Both the position numbers and the translations under genes were made by a program. 64,000 nucleotides of DNA, taken from positions 62,001-126,000 of the forward strand of contig NZ_BDCD01000004.1 of NCBI RefSeq assembly GCF_001613325.1, given 5' to 3'. The first letter of the stretch is position 1, and every line of letters starts with the position of its first letter. This DNA comes from Nocardia yamanashiensis NBRC 100130. Its GTDB lineage: Bacteria; Actinomycetota; Actinomycetes; Mycobacteriales; Mycobacteriaceae. The notes below the pieces were generated by a model. It worked only from the letters and a program-made list of their open reading frames with translations. It was not told where the DNA came from and did not search any database. Of the stretch, positions 7,938-17,035 are shown one piece after another.

Positions 7938-8351
7938 ATGGTGACGAACAACCGGGATCCATTTCACCCAGTGCACGAAGCCCTTTCGCATTTTCAGGGC
8001 AACGCGCTCGAACACCTGAACCTGTCGATCACCGACTCGACCAACGGCTCGAACCACGAGTCCACCGATGCGCTGGAAATCAGTCTCATCGCACACCGGC
8101 CGGACGGCGGAATCAACCTGTCGGTCCGCGACATCCACTACTTCGCGATCCAGCGAGCGCCCCGCGAGAACATCAAATTCCTCGACTTCACGGCAACAAC
8201 ACTGGACCCGTCGATGCCGTTGCCGCCGGGGCTCCCAGAACGCTGGTCGCATACGAAACCAGCACATTCGTTGTTGTGGCTACACGCCGAAGGCGAAGCA
8301 ACTTTGGACCTCGTCGCCGCGATCGTCGTCGTGCTCAGACAAGTGAGCTGA
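7938..8351 (+). CDS. Hypothetical protein next to the IS element
   Basis: 137 residues from ATG 7938 (MVTNNRDPFHPVHEALSHFQ). An upstream in-frame ATG at 7920 is the target-site duplication of the IS element, so the insertion copied the possible start codon. The protein has mixed strands and helices (HEALSHFQGNALEHLNLSIT, LEISLIAHRPDGGINLSVRD) and ends in a hydrophobic helix. No family is recognised. Its native upstream region is now IS sequence, so its promoter has probably changed. Confidence 0.5.
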   Translation: MVTNNRDPFHPVHEALSHFQGNALEHLNLSITDSTNGSNHESTDALEISLIAHRPDGGINLSVRDIHYFAIQRAPRENIKFLDFTATTLDPSMPLPPGLPERWSHTKPAHSLLWLHAEGEATLDLVAAIVVVLRQVS

Positions 8352-8392
8352 CCTGAGGACGGTCTGAATCGGCTCAGCTCGATGCGGGACGC

Positions 8393-8812
8393 TTACACCG
8401 CACTCTCGCGGTCGGCGAGGAATCTGTCGAGCAGCTCAAAGATCGCCGCCATCAACTGTGCTTCCTGTTCGGGTGTGCGGTCGACGCCGAATTCCTTGTC
8501 CGGCAACGCGATATCTTCGATCAGAGCCCACCAGACGAGATTGCTTTCGCGGCGACCATGGTGGGCGAGTATCCATTCCCGGAAGCCATTCAAGCCCTGC
8601 TCGCCATGACGGCGGGCCGCGAAGTCGTACCCGTCGAGGAAGCACACCACACCCCGCACAGACCCGTAGCCGATGTACATGCCGGGTCGTTGAGCGAACA
8701 GCTGAAAGTACTCACGTTCGCTGAGCTCGGTCTCACCGGTGATCTCGCGTCCGTTCACCATGAGCGGGCGCGCAGGCCCGTAGGAACGCGCGGGGCTGTA
8801 GTCCTCCTGCAT
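8393..8812 (-). CDS. Hypothetical protein
   Basis: 139 residues from ATG 8812 (MQEDYSPARSYG), preceded by GTGGAG. It contains REYFQLFAQRPGMYIG and LDGYDFAARRHGEQGL, then WWALIEDIALPDKEFG; the pattern RPGMYIG with a following FLDGYDFA recalls small actinobacterial proteins of unknown function. No catalytic motif or signal peptide is visible. A slightly longer start at 8830 is possible. Confidence 0.55.
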   Translation of the reverse strand: MQEDYSPARSYGPARPLMVNGREITGETELSEREYFQLFAQRPGMYIGYGSVRGVVCFLDGYDFAARRHGEQGLNGFREWILAHHGRRESNLVWWALIEDIALPDKEFGVDRTPEQEAQLMAAIFELLDRFLADRESAV

Positions 8813-8934
8813 GCGGACACTCCACCACAACCTTTCCTAACGGACCACCCGCAGTCGGCCTACATCCGAAGTGCCGTCCTGACCAATTGCAGGCCGGCAT
8901 CCTATACTCGCGCGCCGCGTCTGGTCCGGGAGGA

Positions 8935-9162
8935 TCAACCGGCTGGGCGTTGATATCCGCAGTCCACGACCTGTCCCTGTTCGTCCACGACCGAGTACTC
9001 CTGCACCACTGTTCGCAGGTCGCCGAAGTTCTGGACAGTCAGCTTGTTAACCACGCACTCCACGATGCTCGATCGATTGGTGTCGTGGACATTCGACTCT
9101 TCAACGTCGGCAGTTCCGGCCGTCAGCTGCCGATCAAGGAATGCGCTCCTCCAGCCGAACAT
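8935..9162 (-). CDS. Small hypothetical protein
   Basis: 75 residues from ATG 9162, preceded by AGAGGTG. The sequence (VVNKLTVQNFGDLRTVVQEY, then SVVDEQGQVVDCGYQRPAG) looks protein-like, with alternating hydrophobic residues. An overlapping plus-strand frame exists but shows no such pattern in this stretch. The function is unknown. Confidence 0.35.
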   Translation of the reverse strand: MFGWRSAFLDRQLTAGTADVEESNVHDTNRSSIVECVVNKLTVQNFGDLRTVVQEYSVVDEQGQVVDCGYQRPAG

Positions 9163-9270
9163 CGAAGACACCTCTGTCTTAGCTTCAGCACGCCTTCGCG
9201 TACGGCGGAAATCTGTTTGCCGGCACCGTATCTTGCCCGGCACACTGCCGTCGTGAGCGAGGAGACCTCA

Positions 9271-9453
9271 GTGGACGAGCTGATCATCGCCGAGAAAGTC
9301 GGTTATGCCCTCCGGGCCATCAGGGCGGAACTGGGCTGCAGTATCCACGAGGCCATCGATGAGTTCGACGGGCGCTATCGCCGTCTACGAGCCGAACGAG
9401 CGGACGATTTCACAGTGCCACACGGTGAATACGGCCGTGACGTCTACACCTGA
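9271..9453 (+). CDS. Small hypothetical helical protein
   Basis: 60 residues from GTG 9271, with GAGGAGACC as ribosome-binding site; a GTG at 9253 is the alternative. The sequence ELIIAEKVGYALRAIRAELG, then IHEAIDEFDGRYRRLRAERA, suggests two amphipathic helices. It is similar in style to short actinobacterial proteins encoded between regulators, but no family is recognised. Confidence 0.4.
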   Translation: MDELIIAEKVGYALRAIRAELGCSIHEAIDEFDGRYRRLRAERADDFTVPHGEYGRDVYT

Positions 9454-9614
9454 GTGCCTGGGTCGCCGAGCCGTCGACCTTCGTGGTTGGAAGCGGATTC
9501 TGCCGAAACAGCCAGTGCGGGGTGGTGGCTAACTCTGCATTCGACCGTAGAGGGCTGCGTGGAATCACTCGCTCTGGCTCACACGCGTCTCGGCATGATG
9601 TTGGATTCGGGTAG

Positions 9615-10070
9615 CTAGAAGCGCCCTATGGAGAGCAAGAACGATCCGAATCCCAGCGTTAGGCCGCCGCCCAGGATCGTGAAGAAGAGTGCCAGAAATA
9701 TGATGGCTCGGGCCTCGCCGTGGTCATAGAACACCGAGGGCGGATGAATCGGGATCACAGGGGAGCGGGCCTGCACTTGTGCCCCCGGTTTCAAGCCATC
9801 CTGTATCACGCTGCAGGCATGGCGAGTCCCGTCGGCATCGATGTAGTACCCGACTCCCTCGGTAACATCCTTACTGGTCTCACTCCACAGCATATCGACC
9901 GATTCGACATACACGGTCCGCTCTGTGCCATGCCCGGACAAGAACGCGAAACCGTTGAAAACTACTGCCGAACCGTATCCGATTCCGGCCAGCCCGATCA
10001 GCACCACCAACAGCCCTGCCAGGGCGGCTAGAAACTGATCCTCGGCGTCAGGCTGGAAACGACTATCCAT
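9615..10070 (-). CDS. Membrane protein with two TM segments (DUF3592-like layout)
   Basis: 151 residues from ATG 10070. Hydrophobic segments at about 17-45 and 122-148 flank an extracytoplasmic beta-rich domain (RTVYVESVDMLWSE, GVGYYIDADGTRHACSV, AQVQARSPVIPIHPPSVFYD). The TM / beta domain / TM order and the 'GxxV.V.Y.P.dP' style ending resemble DUF3592 proteins. The function is unknown. Confidence 0.5.
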   Translation of the reverse strand: MDSRFQPDAEDQFLAALAGLLVVLIGLAGIGYGSAVVFNGFAFLSGHGTERTVYVESVDMLWSETSKDVTEGVGYYIDADGTRHACSVIQDGLKPGAQVQARSPVIPIHPPSVFYDHGEARAIIFLALFFTILGGGLTLGFGSFLLSIGRF

Positions 10071-10180
10071 AGCCCATTCTGCGTCCGATCGACAGTGCAC
10101 GAACGGGTTTCAGCAGGTCCTGTACGAGCGGGTTGCGACGTTAGCTTGAAGGCCTCCATGCTGTGCGGGCGGCGGACGCG

Positions 10181-11023
10181 CTATCCCTGCAACGGGACGT
10201 CCGCGGTCAGCCGTTCCACGAGGAAGGTGATGATCTCGTCGCGGGCAGCGATGGTCGGCTCACCTTCGGCGTCGACCAGGTGGGCGGTAACAACGCTGTG
10301 TGGGCAGCCGACGATCTTCGAGAAGAATGGTGGCGGTGCGGGGTTCGCTGATTCGGCGGGTAGTACTCGGGGTTCGAAGCGGGGGCCCAGGGCGGTGGCG
10401 TAGGCGGCGAAGCGCTCGGCGGTGCAGAAGCGGTCGCCTTCGAAGCGGTAGGCGCGGACTACAAGGTCGTCGCGGTCGAGACGGTTGCGGACGGCGGTGA
10501 GTTCTTCGGGTGAAATCTCCAGTCCGCCAGGCTCGTCCAGTGGTAGCGACGGGTGGCATACGACAGGCGCCAGTACCGCGGGTTCGAGCGTCATGGTGAG
10601 CGCGAAATTGCCGGTGAAGCACATGCCCAGTGCGCCGACGCCGGGGCCGCCGCATTCGCGGTGGGCCAGGGCTGCGAGGGCGCGGAGCCAGACGGCGATT
10701 GGGCTGGATTTGCCTGCGCCGAAGGCTCGGAATTCTGCGCTGACGCAGGCTCGTTTGAAGACTTCCAGGCCGGCTTCGGCTTCGGGGTAGGCGCCGTCGC
10801 GGCCGAACAGTGACGGCAGGTAGACGGTGAGGCCGGCGTTGCGCACCCAGCGGGCGAATCGGGCTACGTCGGGGCTGATGCCGGGCATTTCCGCCATGAT
10901 GACGACCGCTGGTCCGGTGCCGCTGACGTACACCGTTCGCGTCACGCCGTCGAGGGTGATGGAGCGCGGTGTGAAGTCGGCGAGGTCGTCGTCGAGGGAG
11001 TCCTGTGGGGGAGATTGCTGCAC
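10181..11023 (-). CDS. Dienelactone hydrolase family protein
   Basis: 280 residues with the alpha/beta-hydrolase fold of the DLH family: an oxyanion loop region (VVIMAEMPGISPDVARFARW), the nucleophile elbow GALGMCFTGNFA with Cys as nucleophile, and a C-terminal His (CPHSVVTAHL). DLH enzymes open dienelactones or related lactones and esters in aromatic catabolism. It is divergent from the GlxA/AraC regulator with about 75 bases between the starts, so that regulator may control it. Start ATG 11023. Confidence 0.8.
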   Translation of the reverse strand: MQQSPPQDSLDDDLADFTPRSITLDGVTRTVYVSGTGPAVVIMAEMPGISPDVARFARWVRNAGLTVYLPSLFGRDGAYPEAEAGLEVFKRACVSAEFRAFGAGKSSPIAVWLRALAALAHRECGGPGVGALGMCFTGNFALTMTLEPAVLAPVVCHPSLPLDEPGGLEISPEELTAVRNRLDRDDLVVRAYRFEGDRFCTAERFAAYATALGPRFEPRVLPAESANPAPPPFFSKIVGCPHSVVTAHLVDAEGEPTIAARDEIITFLVERLTADVPLQG

Positions 11024-11097
11024 ATCGCAAACCCTGCCGTAGCAGGTCGGCGCGGCACCATTGGCGGGAACGCCACTCTTCGGTCTAATCTCGCCAC

Positions 11098-12084
11098 ATG
11101 ATTACCCACCTCGCGCTGGACGGTGTGCTCGAAGGTGCGCTCGGCCTCGGGATCGACATCATCGATACGGCGGCGGGTATCGCCGGTGATGGGACGGGTG
11201 GGCGGCTGCGGCAGCGTGTCGTATCGCTCGATGGGCTGCCGGTCCGGTCCAGCGGGGGGCGATCGATCGGCGTCGATACCGAAACACCGTTCGGCGCGCT
11301 GGAGTTCGAACCCGGAGATGTGTTGGTGCTGCCGGGGCCGTCCGCGACCAGCGAAGCGCGGGTCGAGGAATTGCTGAGCCGACCGCAGACCGTGCCGATT
11401 CTCGAAAGCATCAGGTGTGCAGCAGATTCCGGCGCGACGGTCGCTGCCTCCTGCTCTGCGGTCTTCGTGCTCGCGGCCTCGGGTCTGCTGTCGGGCCGGG
11501 CCGCCACGACCACGTGGTGGCTGGCGCCGCTATTGGCACGCAATTACCCCGATGTCACCGTGCAGTCTGATCGCATGGTGGTCGACGCTGGCGAAATCCT
11601 CACCGCAGGAGCCGCTTTCGCCCACACCGACCTGATGCTGGCCCTCGTCGCCCGCCTCCGCGGCGGCGCACTGGCGGAACAGGTGGCTCACTACCTGGTC
11701 CTCGATGCCCGCATGTCGCAGTCGCGCTACATGGTGCTCGAGCATCTACGCTCCACCGATCCAGTCCTGCGCGCCGTGCAGCAACACGTACACGCCAACC
11801 TGCACCGCCAACTATCACTACACGAATTAGCCAGTGCCGCAGCAGTTTCCCCACGCACCCTCACCCGCCGCATCCGCGACCGCGTCGGCGTCTCACCCAC
11901 CCAATTCGTTCATCGCCTCCGAGTCGGCCAAGCAGTCACCCTGCTCACGACCACGCGCGAACCCGTGGACATGATCGCAGGCGCGGTAGGTTACGCTGAC
12001 CCAGCAGCCTTCCGTCGCATCTACCGCAGGCACACCGGCGAGACACCCACCGCCACCCGCACTCGAGCGACCGAATCGACCTGA
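11098..12084 (+). CDS. GlxA-type AraC-family transcriptional regulator (DJ-1/PfpI domain plus AraC HTH)
   Basis: 328 residues. The N-terminal 190 residues have a DJ-1/PfpI-like fold with the elbow AASCSAVFVLAASGLLSGR, also seen in GlxA/FtrA regulators. The C-terminal 100 residues are a double AraC HTH (LSLHELASAAAVSPRTLTRR and VDMIAGAVGYADPAAFRRIY). It probably senses a small metabolite and controls the divergent dienelactone hydrolase. The start at ATG 11098 leaves a compact divergent promoter. Confidence 0.85.
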   Translation: MITHLALDGVLEGALGLGIDIIDTAAGIAGDGTGGRLRQRVVSLDGLPVRSSGGRSIGVDTETPFGALEFEPGDVLVLPGPSATSEARVEELLSRPQTVPILESIRCAADSGATVAASCSAVFVLAASGLLSGRAATTTWWLAPLLARNYPDVTVQSDRMVVDAGEILTAGAAFAHTDLMLALVARLRGGALAEQVAHYLVLDARMSQSRYMVLEHLRSTDPVLRAVQQHVHANLHRQLSLHELASAAAVSPRTLTRRIRDRVGVSPTQFVHRLRVGQAVTLLTTTREPVDMIAGAVGYADPAAFRRIYRRHTGETPTATRTRATEST

Positions 12085-12088
12085 CCGT

Positions 12089-12556
12089 CTAGGAGCGAGT
12101 GTCCATCCGTGCGATGTAGCGGCAAGCCCGCGGCCAAGGATCGTGGAGGAATTCCGCGCGGGTGCGATGCCAATGCCTGGCGCACAGCTCATCCAACCCC
12201 ATATCTAGTCGACGGCCCTGATAGTTCGCGGTCGGTTCTGCGGCGTGCGAGGCCGCGAGCAGCTCACTTTCCAATGTCCAACCGCAGTGATCGAACGCCC
12301 ACATCCCATCGCTGACATAGACGTGGCTGGGATCGGATTCCGCCGCCGGCCACAATCCGACCGCAGCAAACCCGCGCGCATGCAGGTCGAGGAAGGCATA
12401 AGCGAGGATGTGGCAGGCCCCGGCGGCGAAGAACCACTGGTCATCGCGATGCCACGCCAGCTCTAGATCAGCCCGCTCCAGGGGAGTACGCCGGAAGACC
12501 GAGCACGGAACATACACGCCAACAGCATATTTCGCGTCTCGACGTCTTGGTCTCAA
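12089..12556 (-). CDS. Hypothetical protein
   Basis: 155 residues with TTG 12556 as possible start; a GTG near residue 14 is the alternative. It contains HRDDQWFFAAGACHILAYAF, then LDLHARGFAAVGLWP and HVYVSDGMWAFDHCGWTLE, with several Trp and His residues. This pattern resembles small actinobacterial proteins of unknown function. It is convergent with the AraC gene, leaving only a few bases between stops. Confidence 0.5.
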   Translation of the reverse strand: MRPRRRDAKYAVGVYVPCSVFRRTPLERADLELAWHRDDQWFFAAGACHILAYAFLDLHARGFAAVGLWPAAESDPSHVYVSDGMWAFDHCGWTLESELLAASHAAEPTANYQGRRLDMGLDELCARHWHRTRAEFLHDPWPRACRYIARMDTRS

Positions 12557-12687
12557 CCCGAGCCGCTTACCGGGGCCCTGGATCGCAATCCGACTGCTTC
12601 ACGTGGGCTGCGCGAGTTGGATAGTCGCGGGGATAGGGAGAGGGCGGCCGGCACCGGTGTCATCGGTGGGTGCACCAGAAGTGCGGA

Positions 12688-13857
12688 TCAAGGCGCTGCG
12701 CAGAGGGCCGTGTCTACGACTTTCATGATGTCGGTGATGATTTCGTCGATTGCGTCCAGGTCTGATGGGATCTGGTTGACGCTCACGGTTACCGCGCGGC
12801 CGTCGGCGGTTACGCCGCCTCGGGTTTGGAAGCCGTCGATATCGCCGCCGTGGCCCCAGGTGTCTTTTCCGCAGGACAGTTCACGGTGCATGAGGCCGAG
12901 CCCGTAGCCGAGGGGCGGTCCTGGGGCGTCGATCGTGACGGTGCGTTTCATCTCGGCGAGTTGGGCGGGCGGCAGCAGTCGGCCCGAAAGCAATGCGGTG
13001 AAAAAGGTGTTCAGGTCTGCTCCGGTGCTGACCATCGCGCCGGCCGCTCCCGCTCCCGACACCTCGAGTCGCGTGATGTCCGTCTGCTTACCGTCGACGA
13101 GGAGATAACCGCTCGGGTGGGGGTCGCGTAGAACAGTCTCTCCCCGCGCCGGATAGTAGGTCGCTCGCAAGCCGAGTGGTTCGATGATCCTGCTGGTGAT
13201 CTGGCGGTCGATCGTGCTCGCGGTCACCTGCTCGATCACCATGGCGGCCACCAGGTAGTTGGTGTTGGAGTAACTCCATTGCGCACCGGGCTCGAACACG
13301 GCGGGCAAAGCCAGCGCGCGCCGGACGAGCTCGCCGGTATCGAATTGCGTCAACGGGTTCGCGCGGAGTTGGGGATCGATCAATTCCCCGTATTCGGGCA
13401 GTCCGCTGGTGTGCTGCAACAGATTCCGGATGGTGATTCGGTTGCCGTCGAATCCCTGCCCGCGCACGACGCCGGGCAGATATCGCTCGACCGGCGCATC
13501 GAGATCCACCTTGCCCTCTGCCACCAACTGAAGTATCACCGTCGCGGTGAAAGTCTTCGTGTTACTGCCGATCCGCACCCGGCCCTCGTCAGGAAATGGC
13601 GTGCGCTGCTCCACATCACCGACTCCCGCCGAAGCAACCCAACTCCCGCCGCGATCGGACACCACGACCTGCGCACCCGGCAGCCCATGACGATCGACCA
13701 GAGCGCCCAACTCACCGACAATTTCGGAACGTCCCCCATCAACCACGATGGGTTCGCTCGTCCCACCACCGGCGAGGCCGCACGACGCCACCCCGGCGGC
13801 TGCCGACCCCGAAACCACCAACCCGATCACCACACGGCGAAAACCATTCGCTCGCAA
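12688..13857 (-). CDS. Serine hydrolase, class C beta-lactamase / D-alanyl-D-alanine carboxypeptidase family, lipoprotein
   Basis: 389 residues. A signal sequence ends in the lipobox GVASC with Cys26. Catalytic motifs are Ser98-Asn-Thr-Lys101 (SxxK), Tyr196-Ser-Asn198 (YxN) and an HGG triad near the C-terminus (WGHGGDIDGF), all intact. These enzymes cleave D-Ala-D-Ala peptides, esters or beta-lactams outside the cytoplasm. Its role in peptidoglycan turnover versus lactam hydrolysis cannot be told from sequence. Start ATG 13857. Confidence 0.88.
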   Translation of the reverse strand: MRANGFRRVVIGLVVSGSAAAGVASCGLAGGGTSEPIVVDGGRSEIVGELGALVDRHGLPGAQVVVSDRGGSWVASAGVGDVEQRTPFPDEGRVRIGSNTKTFTATVILQLVAEGKVDLDAPVERYLPGVVRGQGFDGNRITIRNLLQHTSGLPEYGELIDPQLRANPLTQFDTGELVRRALALPAVFEPGAQWSYSNTNYLVAAMVIEQVTASTIDRQITSRIIEPLGLRATYYPARGETVLRDPHPSGYLLVDGKQTDITRLEVSGAGAAGAMVSTGADLNTFFTALLSGRLLPPAQLAEMKRTVTIDAPGPPLGYGLGLMHRELSCGKDTWGHGGDIDGFQTRGGVTADGRAVTVSVNQIPSDLDAIDEIITDIMKVVDTALCAAP

Positions 13858-14041
13858 CCCGATTCCCTCTCCACTCCAGCTGATGCGCTTCCACGATCAA
13901 GCTAAGAGCGTTCGGACCACGCACACCAACCAGGCAACTCCCTTATTAATGGTGGTGCTGGCACCCCGAAAGGCCGGAACGGGCAGCCTCACCGTCGTGC
14001 AGCTTCGGAAGGGCGTGATTCCTCCTCTCGGCGGTCGAGGT

Positions 14042-14389
14042 TCAATCCACGACTGCCACACCGTGCCCGGATCTTGTAAACCGCTGCCCGGAATCGACGA
14101 GGATCACGTCCCCGAAGGGGAGCAGGTCGTCGATGGATGCGGCGACCAGGTGTGCGCGACTCGGGATCACGATGGCCTCGGCGTCCTCGCTCCACGCGAT
14201 TGCCATGAGCTGATTGATGGCGGTGCCGCGCCGGGAGACGTCGTAGACGATGGCTGCGATGGTGTACCCGAGTCGTGCTGCCGTGGTATGGATTTCGTCC
14301 TCATCGCGGGCCCGGGCGCCGGCCGAGATGGCCCGTCGGATGAACCCGACGGCGGGCCGGAGATGGAGTGGTTGGATGTCGGCGATCAC
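14042..14389 (-). CDS. Hypothetical protein, weak likeness to serine-recombinase N-terminal domain
   Basis: 115 residues from GTG 14389, which overlaps the stop of the HTH gene (GTGA). The sequence has AARLGYTIAAIVYDVSRRGT, INQLMAIAWSEDAEAIVIPS and LLPFGDVILVDSGQRF, reminiscent of the resolvase fold in which a helix (about 20 residues) precedes AxAxxVxxxxRL. The catalytic Ser of resolvases is not visible, so it is not a working recombinase. It is probably co-expressed with the upstream HTH. Confidence 0.45.
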   Translation of the reverse strand: MIADIQPLHLRPAVGFIRRAISAGARARDEDEIHTTAARLGYTIAAIVYDVSRRGTAINQLMAIAWSEDAEAIVIPSRAHLVAASIDDLLPFGDVILVDSGQRFTRSGHGVAVVD

Positions 14390-14640
14390 CGGACGCCTCC
14401 GTACTGGCGGTAGAACGGGCGGCGAATCGCGATCTCGCCACGCTCGGTCGGCCGCCACCGCGCCGGGACCCCATGCGTGTCGACCGCCAGGCCGTCGCGC
14501 GAGAGTCGTAGCAGCGCCCGGCGGACGGAAGATCCGGACAGTCCGGTGAATCTGCACAGTTCGCTGACCGTGAGGGCCGATGCTGTCGCCGAGAAGGTCA
14601 GCGCTGCCAGTACTTTCGCTTCGTGATGGGTGAGCGCCAT
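14386..14640 (-). CDS. Small winged-HTH protein
   Basis: 84 residues from ATG 14640 (MALTHHEAKVLAAL). It contains a helix-turn-helix followed by a wing: LTVSELCRFTGLSGSSVRRA, then LLRLSRDGLAVDTHGVPARW. It resembles the DNA-binding half of MarR/PadR-like regulators. It overlaps the next gene by four bases and is divergent from an XRE-family regulator. Confidence 0.6.
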   Translation of the reverse strand: MALTHHEAKVLAALTFSATASALTVSELCRFTGLSGSSVRRALLRLSRDGLAVDTHGVPARWRPTERGEIAIRRPFYRQYGGVR

Positions 14641-14795
14641 CAGTCTCACTGCTCTCCGATCCGGGGGAGTCCAAGTGGTACGTGCGATGAGCGAATCCGA
14701 TGTGTGCCGTTTCACGGTCGCAGGTGCCACAATGGAGAAGGGGCACAATCTGTGCCCCTATCGCAGAGCGAAATTTGATTGGCTCGGTGACCGTT

Positions 14796-16016
14796 ATGGT
14801 TCGCGATGACAACGAATTTGGGCAGCGCTTGCAGAAGCTTCGGACGCAGGCGGGTATGACGCGGCTTGTTCTCGGAGAACTAGCCGGTAGGTCTGCCAGC
14901 TGGGTGAAAGCGCTCGAGACGGGGCGTTTGCAGCAGCCACGCCTGCCCATGCTGATCCGCCTCGCCGAGATACTCGGTGTCGGCGACCTGGTCCAGCTGA
15001 CGGGGCCGCAGCCGTTGCAGCGGTCGGCTTATGGGAAGACCGTGCATCCGGCCTTGCCGAAGATCACCGATGCGCTGGTCTCCTACCCGGTGACGGCGAG
15101 CAGCGGCGATGCGGACTTGTCTCCCGAGGCATTGGCCGCCCGGGTCCGCCAGGCTTGGGCGCTCTGGCACGGTGCGGCCTATCAACGATCAGCGGTCGCG
15201 ACCTTGCTTCCGGATCTGCTGCGAGACTCACGAATGGCGGTCCGCCAGCTGGACGGACTCGAGCGCCGGAAGGCGCAGACCATGTTGGCGCAGGTCTACC
15301 ACCTGACCCAGCTGTACCTGAGCTTCCAGCCTCCTGCGGCACTGGTGCTGATGTCCGGCGACCGCGCCATGACCGCCGCCCAAGACGCCGACGACCCCCA
15401 CGCGATGGCTGCCGCCGCTTGGTACGTCAACCACGTCTACCGCGATGCCGGCGAAGCACATGAAGCGCGCGTCGAACTGGCACACCAGATGTGCGGAATC
15501 CTCACCCCCGACAAAGGTGGCAACGACCTCGCGCTCTGGGGCCTCCTGAAACTCGCGATGGCGTTGTCCTACGCGAAGATCGGCCGCGAAGGCGATGCTC
15601 TCCGCTGCTGGGATGAGGCGGACAAGGCGGCGAAAGCGCTGGGCGACAACTATATTCACCCGTGGCTGATGTTCGGCCGCGTCATGGTGGACGCCTACAT
15701 GATCACCATCCAGGCTGACCTCATGCACAGCGGTTACGCCATCCGCCAGGCCGCGCGGGTAGACCTGACCAAGATGCCCTCCGCGACTCGGCGGAGCTTC
15801 CACATGGCCGAGACCGCGCGGGCGTATCACATGCGCGACGAGGCACTCGCGACCGTGACCATGCTGACGAAGGCGCAGAAGGAATCGCCCGACACCTTCG
15901 GCTTCTCACTCTTCGCGCAGTCTGCGGTGCCCGATTTGGTCGAGAACGGCGGCGAGACCGTACGCGACGACGCCACTCGCCTCGCGGCGAACTTGGGCAT
16001 CGACGGCAGCGTGTGA
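14796..16016 (+). CDS. XRE-family regulator with C-terminal TPR-like helical domain
   Basis: 406 residues from ATG 14796 (GTG 14787 possible). Residues 5-65 form an XRE helix-turn-helix (FGQRLQKLRTQAGMTRLVLG, ELAGRSASWVKALETGRLQ). The remaining 330 residues are helical repeats with TPR character (AALVLMSGDRAMTAAQDAD, LWGLLKLAMALSYAKIGREG, ALRCWDEADKAAKALGDNYI). This architecture is common in actinobacterial regulators that bind a peptide or partner protein. The Nudix hydrolase lies 57 bases downstream. Confidence 0.8.
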   Translation: MVRDDNEFGQRLQKLRTQAGMTRLVLGELAGRSASWVKALETGRLQQPRLPMLIRLAEILGVGDLVQLTGPQPLQRSAYGKTVHPALPKITDALVSYPVTASSGDADLSPEALAARVRQAWALWHGAAYQRSAVATLLPDLLRDSRMAVRQLDGLERRKAQTMLAQVYHLTQLYLSFQPPAALVLMSGDRAMTAAQDADDPHAMAAAAWYVNHVYRDAGEAHEARVELAHQMCGILTPDKGGNDLALWGLLKLAMALSYAKIGREGDALRCWDEADKAAKALGDNYIHPWLMFGRVMVDAYMITIQADLMHSGYAIRQAARVDLTKMPSATRRSFHMAETARAYHMRDEALATVTMLTKAQKESPDTFGFSLFAQSAVPDLVENGGETVRDDATRLAANLGIDGSV

Positions 16017-16073
16017 ACAGCTTGGAAAGCACGTGACCGTTGCGATGGACCAGCGGCACATAGCCTTTGATCT

Positions 16074-16556
16074 ATGGGCAACGAAACCACAGACCTGATC
16101 GCCAACCTGCCTCGCAAGCGGATGGGTGCCGGTGTTCTGTTCGTCGATGACGAGGGACGGGTGCTGCTCGTCGAACCTACCTACAAGGACTATTGGGAGA
16201 TCCCGGGTGGTGTGGTGGAGGCGGAGGAGTCGCCTGCCGCTGCGGCGGTGCGGGAGATTCGGGAGGAGTTGGGGCTCGAGATCGAGTTGGGGCGGTTGCT
16301 CGTGACCGATTGGGTGCCGTCGGGCATTTATCCTGGTGACGGGGTGATGGTGGTTTTCGATGGCGGGGTGCTTTCGGCCGAGCGGGCGGCGGCGATTGTT
16401 CTTCCCGCGGACGAGCTTCGGAGTTGGGCGTGGTGCGATGCGAACGAGATCAAGCGATTGCTGCCGGCCGCGCTGGCTCGGCGCGTATCCGGGGCGCTGC
16501 GGGCTCGCCGGGAAGGGATCGCGGTCTATTCGGAGGACGGGTACGTGATCGGCTGA
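16074..16556 (+). CDS. Nudix hydrolase
   Basis: 160 residues with a full Nudix box (GGVVEAEESPAAAAVREIRE followed by ELGLEI), containing the REUxEExGU metal-binding core. It removes nucleoside diphosphates linked to another group; the substrate is unknown. It starts at ATG 16074. It lies downstream of the XRE regulator and upstream of a GNAT gene on the same strand. Confidence 0.85.
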   Translation: MGNETTDLIANLPRKRMGAGVLFVDDEGRVLLVEPTYKDYWEIPGGVVEAEESPAAAAVREIREELGLEIELGRLLVTDWVPSGIYPGDGVMVVFDGGVLSAERAAAIVLPADELRSWAWCDANEIKRLLPAALARRVSGALRARREGIAVYSEDGYVIG

Positions 16557-16603
16557 TCTTCGCCGTTGCGCGACGACAACGGATGGGCCAGTACGGTGGC
16601 CGG

Positions 16604-17035
16604 ATGGCTGTCACTGTGGAAACGCTGACCGTGATCGATGACGAGATCGTGGAGGCTTTCGCGAGGCTGGTGCCTCAGTTGTCGAGTACGGCGAAGCAAC
16701 TGGATCGGGAAGCGTTGGAGCGCTTGGTTTCTGCGGAATCTACTACCGTGTTGGTCGCTCGGAGCGGGGAGCAGGTCGTCGGGACATTGAGTTTGGTGAT
16801 GTTTCCGATTCCGTCGGGGTTGCGGGCGCGCATCGAGGATGTGGTGGTGGATGATTCGGCGCGGGGGCAGGGGGTGGGCGCCGCGCTGATCGAGGAGGCG
16901 AAGGGGCGGGCGCGGGATGCGGGGGCGCGGACGGTGGATTTGACGTCGCGGGCGGAGCGGGTGGCGGCCAATCGGTTGTATGAGCGGCTCGGGTTCCGGG
17001 TGCGGGAGTCGCGGGTTTATCGCGTTCAGGGGTGA
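16604..17035 (+). CDS. GNAT-family N-acetyltransferase
   Basis: 143 residues from ATG 16604. The acetyl-CoA motif A is IEDVVVDDSARGQGVGAAL with RGQGVG contacting the pyrophosphate, followed by motif B ANRLYERLGFRVRESRVYR. It transfers an acetyl group to an unknown amine. It follows the Nudix gene at 47 bases and ends ten bases inside the convergent IclR gene. Confidence 0.88.
   Translation: MAVTVETLTVIDDEIVEAFARLVPQLSSTAKQLDREALERLVSAESTTVLVARSGEQVVGTLSLVMFPIPSGLRARIEDVVVDDSARGQGVGAALIEEAKGRARDAGARTVDLTSRAERVAANRLYERLGFRVRESRVYRVQG

Noticed and set aside
8887..9453. 188-codon frame as one gene
   Set aside because: Only the last 60 codons look protein-like and have a good ribosome-binding site at GTG 9271.
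13748..14413. Open frame of 221 codons on the plus strand
   Set aside because: Overlaps the serine hydrolase start region and two minus-strand genes; no protein-like pattern.
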